From CAVSWT01 sp963782985 (GTDB taxonomy: Bacteria > Bacteroidota > Ignavibacteria > Ignavibacteriales > Ignavibacteriaceae): a stretch of DNA of 64,000 nt. The notes below the pieces were generated by a model, which saw nothing but the letters and a program-made list of their open reading frames with translations, was not told the DNA's origin and searched no databases. The stretch covers positions 11,037 through 75,036 of the forward strand of contig CAWALU010000009.1 in assembly GCA_963782985.1 (NCBI GenBank), given 5' to 3'. A program made the position numbers and the translations under genes. This document shows positions 25,229 to 34,684 of the stretch, in pieces (position 1 is the stretch's first letter; every line of letters starts with the position of its first letter).

Positions 25229-26164
25229 CTAAGTAATATTATGCTTGCTTTCCCCTATCAGCGAATCCGGATCAACATGGATTGTTATGTTGCTTAAGTG
25301 AGGAATATTTTTGATCAATAAATTATGGGCGTCTACGGCAATATGATGCCCTTCGCTAACTGATAAATTTTCCGGAACAGCAATACTTAAATCTATGCGG
25401 AGTTCGTGCCCCACCCATCTTGCTTTAACATCGTGAACGCTTTTTACTCCGTTAACATGCTTAACAATTTTTTCAACTTCATCTAAAAGTTTTGGATCAA
25501 CTACGTCCATTAGTCTTTTAAATATTTCTTTTGAAGTTTCAACTACAATTCCGAAAATAAATAAACTGATTACCACTCCGATTATCGGATCTAAAATTGG
25601 GTAACCGAGTGAAACTCCGACAGCGCCAACCAAAACCCCGAGAGAAGTTAATCCATCTATTCGGGAATGCTTCCCATCAGCCACCAAAGCGGCGCTGCCG
25701 ATTTTCTCTCCAGTTTTAATTCTATATTGAGCGACAATTTCATTCCCAATAAAACCGATTACCGCAGCAGCCATAACCCAGTAAATATGAGAAATATTAT
25801 CGACACTTTGGAATTTTAAGATAGATTCATAAACAGCAATTACGGCGCTTACAATAATCACGAATAAAATTAAAATTCCTGCTATGTCTTCCGACCTGCC
25901 GTAACCGTAAGTAAGATTTCTTGTGGGCTTTCGTCTGCTTAAAGAGAAGGCAATCCACAAAGGAATAGCTGTCATCGCGTCGGCAAAGTTATGGATGGTA
26001 TCAGCGAGCAGAGCGGCGCTGCTTGAAATGTAAACTACAAATAATTGAAACACTCCGGTAATCATTAAACCGATTAAGGAAATTTTAAGAGTGCGGATTC
26101 CCTCTTCTGTAAAACTTTGCTTTGCAGTTTCTTGAATTTGAACTTGAGACATAAAGCTCGCCAT
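25229..26164 (-). CDS. Cation diffusion facilitator (CDF) family metal efflux protein
   Basis: A 311-residue membrane protein with about six helices. Metal-site residues appear in LLADTIHNFADA (helix 2) and VADGKHSRIDG (helix 5), matching the two D/HxxxD sites of CDF transporters. The cytoplasmic C-terminal domain carries HDVKARWVGHELRIDLSIAV and ITIHVDP, typical of the dimeric metal-sensing domain. It exports divalent metals such as Zn2+ against protons. Convergent with mmdB, its only neighbour relation. Metal specificity is not predictable by eye. Confidence 0.92.
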   Translation of the reverse strand: MASFMSQVQIQETAKQSFTEEGIRTLKISLIGLMITGVFQLFVVYISSSAALLADTIHNFADAMTAIPLWIAFSLSRRKPTRNLTYGYGRSEDIAGILILFVIIVSAVIAVYESILKFQSVDNISHIYWVMAAAVIGFIGNEIVAQYRIKTGEKIGSAALVADGKHSRIDGLTSLGVLVGAVGVSLGYPILDPIIGVVISLFIFGIVVETSKEIFKRLMDVVDPKLLDEVEKIVKHVNGVKSVHDVKARWVGHELRIDLSIAVPENLSVSEGHHIAVDAHNLLIKNIPHLSNITIHVDPDSLIGESKHNIT

Positions 26165-26255
26165 TAAATGAAAGCTAATCTATCCAATTAAAATATTAAT
26201 AGTAATAGCATTTTAAAAGTTGGATTGAGTCTCAATTTCAATTAAGGTTAGACTT

Positions 26256-27116
26256 TTATGTTACTCCCATTTTCCAATTTGCATCATTTAAAATTCCTTG
26301 CTTGTCTAATATTTTTCGTAATTCCGGTTCCAGCGATTCTTCCTGCGCTTTGATCTTAATATTTTTTGTAACCTCGTCGTAAATTTTTTGATCCGGTATT
26401 CTATTTATTTGAAGAGTTAACAGTTCAGATATTTTTTTATTTTTATTTCCTTTAATTATAATATAACCAACAATGCCAATCAGAAGAGCAATAACGCCGC
26501 CGGCGCTCCACAGCAAAGCCGAAGCATGTTCTTGAATAAATCCTGTTCCTTCTTTTAAATCTTTGGTTAGTCTTGGTTGAAATTCATTGTACTTTAAGAT
26601 CAAAGCATTTGACGCGCTGTATATAATAGAATCAATCATCGTTTTTGTTTTTAAGCCAATAAGCTCATTTCTCAATTCAGCAACATTGCTTGCGGTTTTT
26701 GCGCCCAATAATTCTTCGCGCAGCGCCGCTAATCTTGCCGTCGTATTTTCACCAAGCAGCTCGTTTCTTATCTCCGCAATTTGATTATTTGCGGTTCCGC
26801 CAATTTGCCTTAGACGAGCTTGCAGAACTTCCCCCAGCAGCGAATCAATTAAAATTGAAAAATTTTTATTCGCGGTTGTGGTAAGATTAATAATAACAGA
26901 ATCCATCAGCATATTAAGATTCTCTTTTGTCTTTTCATTGATAATGGAATCTCTTGCGCCCTTTGTAATATTTCCGCCGAGAGACGATAAAAGCGAATCT
27001 CTATCTTCCAACGATTCCATAAATCCATCGCCCAAGTTGCTGCCCACTCCCTTCCAAACTGAACATCCATTCATCAAAAGAAATGTGAGAATAAAAAATA
27101 TTAGATACTTCATCAT
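26256..27116 (-). CDS. Predicted lipoprotein with repeated helical segments and one membrane helix
   Basis: A 286-residue protein with a lipoprotein signal (FLLMNGC, Cys18). The middle third has a repeated helical motif, (R/E)NELLGxxTxxxxAxLRxEL, seen as IRNELLGENTTARLAALREE and again as LREELLGAKTASNVAELRNE, likely a coiled coil. A strongly hydrophobic helix (ASALLWSAGGVIALLIGIVG, ~residue 197) precedes a charged tail. A lipid anchor plus a later membrane helix could span the envelope. I recognise no family. It lies 25 bases after the phosphoesterase gene on the same strand, so they are likely co-transcribed. Confidence 0.7.
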   Translation of the reverse strand: MMKYLIFFILTFLLMNGCSVWKGVGSNLGDGFMESLEDRDSLLSSLGGNITKGARDSIINEKTKENLNMLMDSVIINLTTTANKNFSILIDSLLGEVLQARLRQIGGTANNQIAEIRNELLGENTTARLAALREELLGAKTASNVAELRNELIGLKTKTMIDSIIYSASNALILKYNEFQPRLTKDLKEGTGFIQEHASALLWSAGGVIALLIGIVGYIIIKGNKNKKISELLTLQINRIPDQKIYDEVTKNIKIKAQEESLEPELRKILDKQGILNDANWKMGVT

Positions 27117-27141
27117 CGTTACCTTTAATTATTATTTTGTT

Positions 27142-28650
27142 TTAATCTTTTTTTATGAGGCTAAGATATTCAGGACGATTAGCATCGTCATTCCATCTTT
27201 GAAGCGGAGAGCTTTTTAAATTTCCATCATTATCAATAATGACGCGAAGAAAAATATAAGTTTTATCAAAACGTATTTCCGCGCTTGAAATTTCTACTAC
27301 CGGAATCCATGTTCCGGTGTTAAAAAATTTTTTTCCGTTGTTATTAAATTGATCCGGATTATGCGTGTGACCAAAAGTTATTAATTCTATTTTTGGTCTC
27401 TTAGCAAAAACATTTTGAGCAAAACTTGATAGCGTGCTTGGCTCTTCAAGCTGAAAGTAAGCGACAACGCGAGCAAATAAATATGATAAAAATAATGTTC
27501 CGAAGTTTCCGAGAAAATTCATTCCTTCCTGCAATAAGCGGCTTAAAATTCCGCTTGAGTTTTCAGGCTGCGAACTATTAAAAATTGGAGAAATATAATC
27601 CCAAAATCCTATCGCAAATAAAACTACAGGAATTAAAATTGCTATGGCGGCGGTAAACACGCGCTGAAACATATACTTGTAATATTTTTTAGGAATAATT
27701 AAAATCATAAAAGGTATATGCTGAAATAAAAATTTTAAACCTAAAAAAAATCTTTCGCGAAGCAGCAGCGGCAAAATGTTTTGACTGGGGCGCGTGTTAT
27801 CTAAAAACGGATAAAGTAATTCAATATGATTTAGCAAGTAACGATTAAAAAATGATCCGAAAGGAATGTTTAATTCTTTTTTATTATCGATTAGTGCATC
27901 GCCAATACAAGTGGTAAAGCGGTCGTAAATATGCCCGTGTTCAATATAAAATTTTTCATTTATTAAAAGGCTGTTATCAATAAAGATAAGGTTAGGGATT
28001 ATTTTTTCATTTAGATTTTTTTCAGCGTCAATATTTTCCCCCACATCGTTTTGCGAGAAAAATAATCTGAAATAATTTCTAACAGCTCTCCAGTATAATT
28101 CTAAATCATGATTGCCTTTAAGAATAATTAATTTATTACCATCATTAAGCCAAAGCGTTAAAGCGTCAAAAACTTCTTTATGACCTTTAACAGCGCGGTC
28201 TAATTTCCAAACTGATTTGTAGTCGTCAGTTTTTAATCCAAATTTTTTTTCTTTATCGCTAATTGATTTTTTTAGTTCATCTACAGTTTTATTTATTCCA
28301 ATCTCGTCAAGAATATTTTTCCAATTTTCAAATTCTTTATCGGAATTTGGGAATGACGCAATTCTCATAAAATCAACAAAGTCGCCATTAATAATTAATG
28401 TGGAATTTGGATAAGATTTATTTGCAATTAAATATTCTACAAATCTTTTAAAAGAAGAATCGGCAAAAAAGTTTTCGGTTCCCTGGTAGCTGAAATTAGA
28501 TTGAATGCCTTCCCCTAAATGTAGGTCGCTGATTATATAAAAATCAGTTTGGGTTAATTGCATTTGAACTTCTTTTTCAGAATAAGACGCAGCTCCACTT
28601 TCATTTTCACACTCTAACAAAAGCTTTATAATATTGCTGTTCGAGCTCAT
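27142..28650 (-). CDS. Calcineurin-like metallophosphoesterase with membrane segments
   Basis: A 502-residue protein with an N-terminal catalytic domain. The metal-binding series is intact: FYIISDLHLGEG (~residue 32), IINGDFVDFM (~residue 86), LKGNHDLELYW (~residue 178), IEHGHIYD and the last motif TFGHTHNPDQF (~residue 424). Two hydrophobic segments are inserted between the last two motifs (MILIIPKKYYKYMFQ... and TAAIAILIPVVLFAIGFWDY; MNFLGNFGTLFLSYLFARVV), anchoring it in the membrane. UDP-diacylglucosamine hydrolase-like or general phosphodiesterase activity is possible; the substrate is unknown. First gene of a pair with the lipoprotein at 26256. Confidence 0.82.
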   Translation of the reverse strand: MSSNSNIIKLLLECENESGAASYSEKEVQMQLTQTDFYIISDLHLGEGIQSNFSYQGTENFFADSSFKRFVEYLIANKSYPNSTLIINGDFVDFMRIASFPNSDKEFENWKNILDEIGINKTVDELKKSISDKEKKFGLKTDDYKSVWKLDRAVKGHKEVFDALTLWLNDGNKLIILKGNHDLELYWRAVRNYFRLFFSQNDVGENIDAEKNLNEKIIPNLIFIDNSLLINEKFYIEHGHIYDRFTTCIGDALIDNKKELNIPFGSFFNRYLLNHIELLYPFLDNTRPSQNILPLLLRERFFLGLKFLFQHIPFMILIIPKKYYKYMFQRVFTAAIAILIPVVLFAIGFWDYISPIFNSSQPENSSGILSRLLQEGMNFLGNFGTLFLSYLFARVVAYFQLEEPSTLSSFAQNVFAKRPKIELITFGHTHNPDQFNNNGKKFFNTGTWIPVVEISSAEIRFDKTYIFLRVIIDNDGNLKSSPLQRWNDDANRPEYLSLIKKD

Positions 28651-28825
28651 GATTAAACGCTTTCTATTTATTAAAAAGAATTATGTTAGCAAGCGGTGGT
28701 CAGCGAACGGAGGGAAAAGTATCTGAAAATATTTTCAAAATAGAAATTAAAAAGAAATGTTTTATTTGAATTGAAAATACAATTTTAAATTAAAAAAAGA
28801 AATTAATAATTTTATTAAATTGGAT

Positions 28826-29785
28826 TTAGAGAGGTTCCCGTCGCAAATATTCAGTAGTGGTAATTTTTCTTTGAATATCATTAATAACATTTTCAACTTG
28901 CTGGGTGGAAAGCTGTAAATCATGGGCAATTTTCTCTGATTCAATTCCCCGTTCCCATCCGATCCAAATTTTATCCAAAGTATCGAACGGAATTCTGAAG
29001 AAAAATTCTTCTTGAGTTTGCTCTGCGCTGTATGTGTCGGTAGTAGGAATTCTATTTCTAATTTCTGCTGGTATTCCCAAATATTCGGCAAGTTGATAAA
29101 CTTGAGTTTTAAAAAGATGTGCGATTGGTTTTATGTCTGCGGCGCCGTCGCCATGTTTTACAAAAAAACCTTGCTCATGTTCATTTTTATTTCCAGTGCC
29201 AATAACAGCAAAGTTTCTTGCGTCGGCGTGAAAATAAAGCATACTCATGCGAGCGCGCTGTTTAAAATTTGAAGAGGCGACAATTTCTAAATATTCTTTA
29301 ACTGGTAAGCGCAAAGTAGTTTCCTCGCCTTCGGGCGAAAATATTTTTACATAAAAAACATTTAAGGTATCTTTTTGAAGAAGATTATCAGGCAGAATTA
29401 TTTTTGCTTTATAACTATTATCAAATTCAGGGAACACTCTTTTAATCGCTTCATCTCGCCTTCTGTAACACCCGAACCCTTCAAGAGCGCCGGTAATATC
29501 GTCGATAGTATATTTTACTCCAAAAGTTTTACATAAGCTTCTCCCCAGTGTAAAATTATCTTTGCTTGATTCTTTTTCAGGAAGCATAACTCCCAAAACT
29601 TTAGTGGGACCAAAAGCTTTTACGCATAAAGCTAAAACAACCGAAGAATCTATGCCGCCGCTAATCCCAATAACCGCCCCACGTTTTTTAAGGATTTTGC
29701 TCATATCATCTTTTAATTTAGAAATTATTTTTTCAGATTCTTGTCGCGCATTAATATGAATTAATTCTTTTATTGAACTGGACAT
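28826..29785 (-). CDS. nadE: NAD+ synthetase-like ATP-pyrophosphatase amidotransferase domain
   Basis: A 319-residue protein with the N-type PP-loop SGGIDSS at residues 42-48 and the NadE pattern GTGNKNEHEQGFFVKHGDGA then DIKPIAHLFKTQVYQLAEYL. NadE adenylates nicotinate adenine dinucleotide and amidates it with ammonia. It lacks a glutaminase domain, so ammonia-dependent. A segment after the YSAEQTQEEFFFRIPFDTLD motif is longer than in E. coli NadE. It sits 25 bases after the acyl-AMP-ligase gene in a tight ACP/amidotransferase operon, which raises the chance of a specialised amidation role rather than, or besides, NAD synthesis. The NAD role is the default. Confidence 0.8.
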   Translation of the reverse strand: MSSSIKELIHINARQESEKIISKLKDDMSKILKKRGAVIGISGGIDSSVVLALCVKAFGPTKVLGVMLPEKESSKDNFTLGRSLCKTFGVKYTIDDITGALEGFGCYRRRDEAIKRVFPEFDNSYKAKIILPDNLLQKDTLNVFYVKIFSPEGEETTLRLPVKEYLEIVASSNFKQRARMSMLYFHADARNFAVIGTGNKNEHEQGFFVKHGDGAADIKPIAHLFKTQVYQLAEYLGIPAEIRNRIPTTDTYSAEQTQEEFFFRIPFDTLDKIWIGWERGIESEKIAHDLQLSTQQVENVINDIQRKITTTEYLRREPL

Positions 29786-29810
29786 TTATTCTCCAAAAAA
29801 TTTTAAGTAA

Positions 29811-31412
29811 TTAAAAAGTTAAAGACATTAAAGATTTTTTATCGATCTTTCCGTTTATACTTTTGGGGAGTTGATCGATAAAAGCAATATATTTTGGAAC
29901 CATAAACGGTTCAAGTTTTTCAAAACAAAATTTGAAAATATCTTTATCAGTTAAGTTTGAATCCGGCTTTTTCACAACAAATGCCTTAATTGCATTTCCC
30001 AAAATTTGATCTTGCACGGGAATTATGGCGGCGTCAAATATTCCTTCCAAGCTGCATATTACATGCTCAACTTCTTTAGGGCTAACTTTTTCTCCCTTAG
30101 TTTTTATTATATCATCTTTACGGGTAACGAAATACAAGTAGCCTTCCTCATCTTTTTTAAAAAGATCTCCCGAATATAATAATATTTCCCCGTTAAGTTT
30201 TCCCTTGCGAAACGTTTTATTAGTCAGTTCAGGAGCATTCCAATAACCGCGCATAACATTAGAGCCGCGAACTACTAATTCCCCGACTTCGCCGGCGGCG
30301 GCTTCATCGCCGTTTTCTTTGATTAAAAATACTTCGCAATTTGGAATTGCTTTACCAACTGAATTTGGTCTTTTTTCTATTTCATCAGGATTGAGATATG
30401 AAACTCTTTGGCATTCGGTCAATCCATACATCGAAAATATTTTTGTGTTCGGCAAAATATTTTTCAATCTTAAAATTCTTTCCGCAGAAAGCGCAGCGCC
30501 TGCATTAGTAATATATCGTAAAGAACTTAAGTCGTACTTTTCTATATTTTTTAAATTGAAAAGCAAAGCGAATATTGTTGGAACCATTGGAAAACCGGTT
30601 GCTTTTTCTTTTTCAATTAATTGAAGAATTTTGATTGGAAACATAAATGAAGATTCTAATATCACCGTGCCGCCGCAAATTATACTTGCAATAACCTGGT
30701 AAAGTCCATAACCAAATGATAAAGGCAAAACATTTAGAACTATATCGCTGCTGTCGTTTTGGAGATATTTAATTATGCTTTTTGAAACTGCAAGCATATT
30801 TAAATGCGAAGTCATAACTCCTTTAGGTTCGCCAGTAGTGCCGGAAGTGTATAACAAAGTTGTTAGGTCGCAATCAATTATATTATCATCGATTGGATTG
30901 CTGTGATCGTCAATTTTTTCATTAAAATTATTTATTAAATCATCCCACTTCAGCGCATCTATTTTTTGATTAACTAAGGCTTCATCGCCGTTATTTATTA
31001 ATGCAATTTTGAGATGAGCGTTAATATTTTTTAATGCTTGATTTACAACTTTATATTTTTTGCCGCTTGTAATTATTAAAGCAGCCGCAGAATCATTAAT
31101 TATATAACTTAATTTTTCCGATTTAATTGCATCGTTAAGAATTATAAAAACTGCGCCGGCTTTTAAAACTCCATATAAGGCAACTACACTGTCGGCAGGA
31201 TTTTCTGTAAAAATAATAATTCTATCTTGTCTTTTTATTCCAATTTTTTTTAATGATGATGCAAGGTTGGTGGTTTTTTTATCAAGCTCTTTGTATGTAA
31301 TTCTCCGGCCATTAAATACAACCGCAGTTTTATCCGGAAAGCGTGCGGCGCTTCTGGTTAAAAATTCGTGGACTAATACTGGATCAATTATATTTTGTGG
31401 TTCGCTTGTCAA
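29811..31412 (-). CDS. Acyl-AMP ligase (AMP-forming), likely loads the adjacent carrier protein
   Basis: A 533-residue ANL-superfamily enzyme: P-loop TLLYTSGTTGEPKGVMTSH (~residue 193), A5-like MYGLTECQRVSY, A7 LLYSGDLFKKDEEGYLYFV, A8 RKDDIIKTKGEKVSPKEVEH and the catalytic Lys in SINGKIDKK near the end. It activates a carboxylic acid as acyl-AMP. Immediately upstream are an asparagine-synthase-like amidotransferase and an acyl carrier protein, the same trio named in exosortase A (XrtA) polysaccharide loci (TIGR03098-type ligase), so transfer to that ACP is likely. The start is a TTG at 31412, overlapping the preceding gene by 29 bases; a shorter start is possible. Confidence 0.85.
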   Translation of the reverse strand: MTSEPQNIIDPVLVHEFLTRSAARFPDKTAVVFNGRRITYKELDKKTTNLASSLKKIGIKRQDRIIIFTENPADSVVALYGVLKAGAVFIILNDAIKSEKLSYIINDSAAALIITSGKKYKVVNQALKNINAHLKIALINNGDEALVNQKIDALKWDDLINNFNEKIDDHSNPIDDNIIDCDLTTLLYTSGTTGEPKGVMTSHLNMLAVSKSIIKYLQNDSSDIVLNVLPLSFGYGLYQVIASIICGGTVILESSFMFPIKILQLIEKEKATGFPMVPTIFALLFNLKNIEKYDLSSLRYITNAGAALSAERILRLKNILPNTKIFSMYGLTECQRVSYLNPDEIEKRPNSVGKAIPNCEVFLIKENGDEAAAGEVGELVVRGSNVMRGYWNAPELTNKTFRKGKLNGEILLYSGDLFKKDEEGYLYFVTRKDDIIKTKGEKVSPKEVEHVICSLEGIFDAAIIPVQDQILGNAIKAFVVKKPDSNLTDKDIFKFCFEKLEPFMVPKYIAFIDQLPKSINGKIDKKSLMSLTF

Positions 31413-33369
31413 TTAAAATATCTAAATTAAAATTTGTATTTAAATCGGAATTAAAATTTTTCACAAATAAATCATAAATAACTTGGGTTGAAAAAATTCC
31501 GGTCAAAGCCATATTATCCCATTCATTCGGGTTTTCAAATTTACGAATTTTATTAAATAACTTTTCAGTTTTTACTTCATCAAAAATCCCATAATCTTTA
31601 ATGACTTCCGATGAACAATAACTCTCAAACATTTTTTTATTTTTGATGTTGAGCAGGCTATGCTTTATGGGCGCTCTGTAAGGGTGCTTTGAACGTTTAA
31701 CTATTTTTTCCGGAAGAGAATTTCTAAACAATTTTTTTAATAGAAATTTTTCATTCATACCAAATATTTTCCATTTTGATGGAACCTTTCCCATAAATTC
31801 TATAAGTCTGTGATCCAAAAATGGAAATCTAATTTCAATAGAGTTTGCCATTGCAACTCTATCGCCTTGAGATGATAAAAGATAGTTACTTAAGAAAGTT
31901 GTAACCTCTATAAATTGAGCTTTAGAAAGAAAGTCAAGCTTCGCGAAATTTTGAGGAAGCAAACTATCAAATGAATCATAATTATTTTGTGTTGCAAAAC
32001 TTTTAACTTCAGGCGAAAAAAAGTTTTTTAATTTATTGGTATTCTGCCATCGAATAAGATGAGAAAAATATTTGTAATCAATATTTTCAATTCCATTTCC
32101 GAAAAATGCTTTTAGAGTCGGCTTTAATTTTGGATCGTTCAAAATATAAGGATATAATTTACCGAGCAGCAAAGGACGAATTTTTGATTTAGGGTTTCTT
32201 CCCCAAAACCAGCGCGCTTTCGTTTCCCGGAAAATATTATAACCGCCAAAAAATTCATCGGCTCCTTCGCCTGTTAAAACCACTTTTAAATTTTCATTTT
32301 TTACCGCGTTAGAAAGCATAAATAAAGGAACCGGAGCTGTTCTTAAAATTGGTTTTTCAATATTCCAAAGCACACGGGGAAATACCGAACCTATTTCTTC
32401 ATTTGACGCCGTTATTTCTTTGTGATTTGTGCGAAGCTTCTGAACCATTTCATTTTGAAAAATTCCTTCATCATATTTTTCATCTTCAAAACGAACTCCA
32501 AAAGTTTTTAATTGATTATTAAAACTTGTATTAACTATTGAAGTAATTATTGACGAATCTAATCCTCCGCTTAAATAGGCGCCTACTGGAACATCAGCGC
32601 GAAGCCGCAATTTTATCGAATCATACAGAAGAGAATTTATTTCATCCGTAATTTTATTGAGAGGTAAATTTAATTGTTCATCCGGGGCGTAAAATGGAAG
32701 CTGCCAAAATTTTTTTAAATCAAGCTCTTCTTTAGAAATTTTTAGATAATGACCGGGCGGGACTTCTTTAATATTTTTGAAGATAGTTTCTCCGGGAAGA
32801 GTCGTCCAATAAGTAAAAATCTGGTCGAGACTTGGGCTACTAATCTCCCGTGGAATTTCATTATCAAAAGCAAAAATGGCTTTTATTTCTGAAGCAAAAA
32901 TAAATTGATTATTATGAATTGTGTAGTGAAGCGGTCTAATTCCTAATCTATCTCTTGCAAGCAATAACTCATTTGTTTTTGAATTCCAAATTGCAAATGA
33001 AAACTGACCGTTTAAATAATTAAGGAAATCGATTCCCTTTTCTTCATAAAGATGAAGAATAACTTCCGTATCTGTATTTGTATAAAACTTATGACCGGCT
33101 TTAAGTAGATCGTCTTTTAATTCGGGATAATTAAAAATTTCGCCATTAAAGGTAATCCATAATGATTGATCTTCATTATGTATTGGCTGAGCGCCGCCTT
33201 TTATTCCGATTATGCTTAATCTTAAATGAGTTAGTCCAACCTGATCATCAATATAAATTCCTACTTCATCAGGTCCCCTATGCCTTAAAATGGAGATTGT
33301 TTTTTTTAGGTCATCGAGAATTATCGGTTTGGGATTTTTGAGATGGAGAACCCCAGCAATTCCGCACAT
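31384..33369 (-). CDS. asnB: Asparagine synthase-like glutamine amidotransferase
   Basis: A 661-residue AsnB-type protein. The mature N-terminal Cys2 (MCGIAGVLH) begins the glutaminase domain, with RHRGPDEVG and FNGEIFNYPEL as further glutaminase motifs. The synthetase domain has the PP-loop SGGLDSSIIT (~residue 268) and a GEGADEFFGGYN motif. It could make asparagine, but in this ACP-ligase-NadE-like context it more likely amidates a pathway intermediate, as proposed for the exosortase-associated amidotransferases. It begins two bases after the ACP gene and overlaps the ligase gene, indicating translational coupling. Confidence 0.88.
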   Translation of the reverse strand: MCGIAGVLHLKNPKPIILDDLKKTISILRHRGPDEVGIYIDDQVGLTHLRLSIIGIKGGAQPIHNEDQSLWITFNGEIFNYPELKDDLLKAGHKFYTNTDTEVILHLYEEKGIDFLNYLNGQFSFAIWNSKTNELLLARDRLGIRPLHYTIHNNQFIFASEIKAIFAFDNEIPREISSPSLDQIFTYWTTLPGETIFKNIKEVPPGHYLKISKEELDLKKFWQLPFYAPDEQLNLPLNKITDEINSLLYDSIKLRLRADVPVGAYLSGGLDSSIITSIVNTSFNNQLKTFGVRFEDEKYDEGIFQNEMVQKLRTNHKEITASNEEIGSVFPRVLWNIEKPILRTAPVPLFMLSNAVKNENLKVVLTGEGADEFFGGYNIFRETKARWFWGRNPKSKIRPLLLGKLYPYILNDPKLKPTLKAFFGNGIENIDYKYFSHLIRWQNTNKLKNFFSPEVKSFATQNNYDSFDSLLPQNFAKLDFLSKAQFIEVTTFLSNYLLSSQGDRVAMANSIEIRFPFLDHRLIEFMGKVPSKWKIFGMNEKFLLKKLFRNSLPEKIVKRSKHPYRAPIKHSLLNIKNKKMFESYCSSEVIKDYGIFDEVKTEKLFNKIRKFENPNEWDNMALTGIFSTQVIYDLFVKNFNSDLNTNFNLDILIDKRTTKYN

Positions 33370-33371
33370 GA

Positions 33372-33629
33372 TTAATTAGGGGAGTTAACTAATTGTTTCT
33401 TTTGTAGAAAAGCGGCAACAGTATTTAAACTTGAAAAATTTTCGGGAATTAAATCTTCATCTTCGATGGTTAAGTTGTATGTTTCTTCTATGTAGCTAAC
33501 TAATTCTAAAATACCTGTAGAATCAATAATACCTTTTTCAAAAAAGTTAGTATCATTGGATACATGAGCGCCGTCGCCAAATAAAAAATTCTCTACTACA
33601 AACTCTCTTATTGTTGGTATATATTCCAT
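33372..33629 (-). CDS. Acyl carrier protein
   Basis: An 85-residue acidic four-helix carrier. The phosphopantetheine site is Ser37 in KGIIDSTGILEL, a standard DSxxxxEL pattern. It carries an acyl or aminoacyl group made by the ligase two genes downstream. It is the first gene of the ACP-AsnB-ligase-NadE-like operon, so a promoter lies in the 297-base gap before it. It needs a phosphopantetheinyl transferase; the only one seen in this window, at the left edge, is frameshifted. Confidence 0.9.
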   Translation of the reverse strand: MEYIPTIREFVVENFLFGDGAHVSNDTNFFEKGIIDSTGILELVSYIEETYNLTIEDEDLIPENFSSLNTVAAFLQKKQLVNSPN

Positions 33630-33926
33630 AAACTTTTAGTTTAATTTTGATTTAATAAATTTATTCACAAAATAAAACAAATTTCGTGCTAAAAAAAATA
33701 ACGAAAATTAAAGAAATTATTAAAATTTATAACCTAAAATGTTGCATTTTTTAATCTTTTCTGAGAAACCTAAATAAATTGAGAAACTGAAATAAAAAAA
33801 TTTAACTATACAAAAATTTTAGTAATTCTAATTTGTTCAAATTTTCAATTAACATATAGCAAGAAAAATTAAAAATCAAGAATAATTTCATGTCGGATGA
33901 TTAATTGCATTTTCGAATTTAGAAAT
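33630..33926. other. AT-rich gap carrying the presumed promoter of the ACP operon
   Basis: About 300 bases, very AT-rich, with no ORF of note. The minus-strand promoter of the ACP operon is expected near 33640-33700 but no distinctive motif is visible. No hairpin that would terminate the acyltransferase gene stands out. Confidence 0.4.
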
Positions 33927-34436
33927 TTAAATCGATTTATTTTTTTTGCTGCGAAATGGCTTTAACCCTTGAACAAATTCTTCATAAGAGTATTCATGAG
34001 TAAGAGGCGTTGTTACGCGAGCTAAAGGACCGGGATTTTCATTCCCCCAAAAAGTATGCGGCGGAACATTTCGAGATACAACCGTGCCGCCTCTTATTAC
34101 AGCTCCTTCGCCAATTGTTACATTGGGCAAAATTACACAATGAGGACCAATATATACGTCTTTTTCTATTACTACTTTTCCAAATTCATTTTTAGACCTA
34201 GACCCCCAATGCAAATGTGTAAAAATTGTAGAACGCAAACCTATTGTAACATTTTCTCCAATTGTAACTGCATCAGGATATAGTTGATCAATATATACAA
34301 ATTGACCTATCCAAACATTGTTTCCAACATTTACGCCTCTTTTCTTTTGAAGCCATGGTCTAACATTACCGCCCCCCGCTAAAAAAAAAGCAAGAATTTG
34401 TAATATTCGATTTAAAATAATCTTCATTTTTTCCAC
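33927..34436 (-). CDS. Left-handed beta-helix (hexapeptide) acyltransferase, WcaF-like
   Basis: A 169-residue acyltransferase of the colanic-acid WcaF/CysE-type hexapeptide family: repeated [LIV]G triplets (VGNNVWIGQFVYI, TIGENVTIGLRSTIF, IEKDVYIGPHCVILPNVTIG), and GAVIRGGTVVSRNVPP near the end. The catalytic His is probably in FTHLHWGSRS. It acetylates a sugar or glycan precursor. The N-terminal LQILAFFLAGGGNVRPWLQK is typical of polysaccharide-locus members. It fits with the surface-polysaccharide flavour of the operon to its left. Confidence 0.85.
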   Translation of the reverse strand: MEKMKIILNRILQILAFFLAGGGNVRPWLQKKRGVNVGNNVWIGQFVYIDQLYPDAVTIGENVTIGLRSTIFTHLHWGSRSKNEFGKVVIEKDVYIGPHCVILPNVTIGEGAVIRGGTVVSRNVPPHTFWGNENPGPLARVTTPLTHEYSYEEFVQGLKPFRSKKNKSI

Positions 34437-34593
34437 TTTTAGAGTAAAAAAGAATATTAACTTTTTTATCTGTCAATAATAATCAAAACAAGTTAATCTA
34501 ACAAACAAACAAAAAATTTTAATATTTATTAATTTCACTTATAAATTATATAGCGTGAAAAATTCAATTTACGGAAAGTTTTAAAGAAATTAT

Positions 34594-34663
34594 AACTCAG
34601 CCCTACTTTCTTCTTCATCTAATGCGGGCGATCAAACAAAGAATTTTTTATAGGACTGAGTTT
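34594..34663. repeat. Inverted repeat pair AACTCAGCCCTAC / TAGGACTGAGTTT
   Basis: Two 13-base arms match at 11 positions when inverted, with about 44 bases between. They lie in the gap between the acyltransferase and the 88-aa gene. This could be a terminator-like hairpin or the ends of a small dispersed element; there is no T-run that would make a clear terminator. Confidence 0.4.
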
Positions 34664-34684
34664 AATATTTGGCGAGTGATGTAA

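Noticed and set aside
31384..31412. 29-base overlap of the AsnB-like and ligase genes taken as an error
   Set aside because: Both frames are well supported; the ligase may start a few codons later, so the overlap is either coupling or a start-site choice, not a frameshift.
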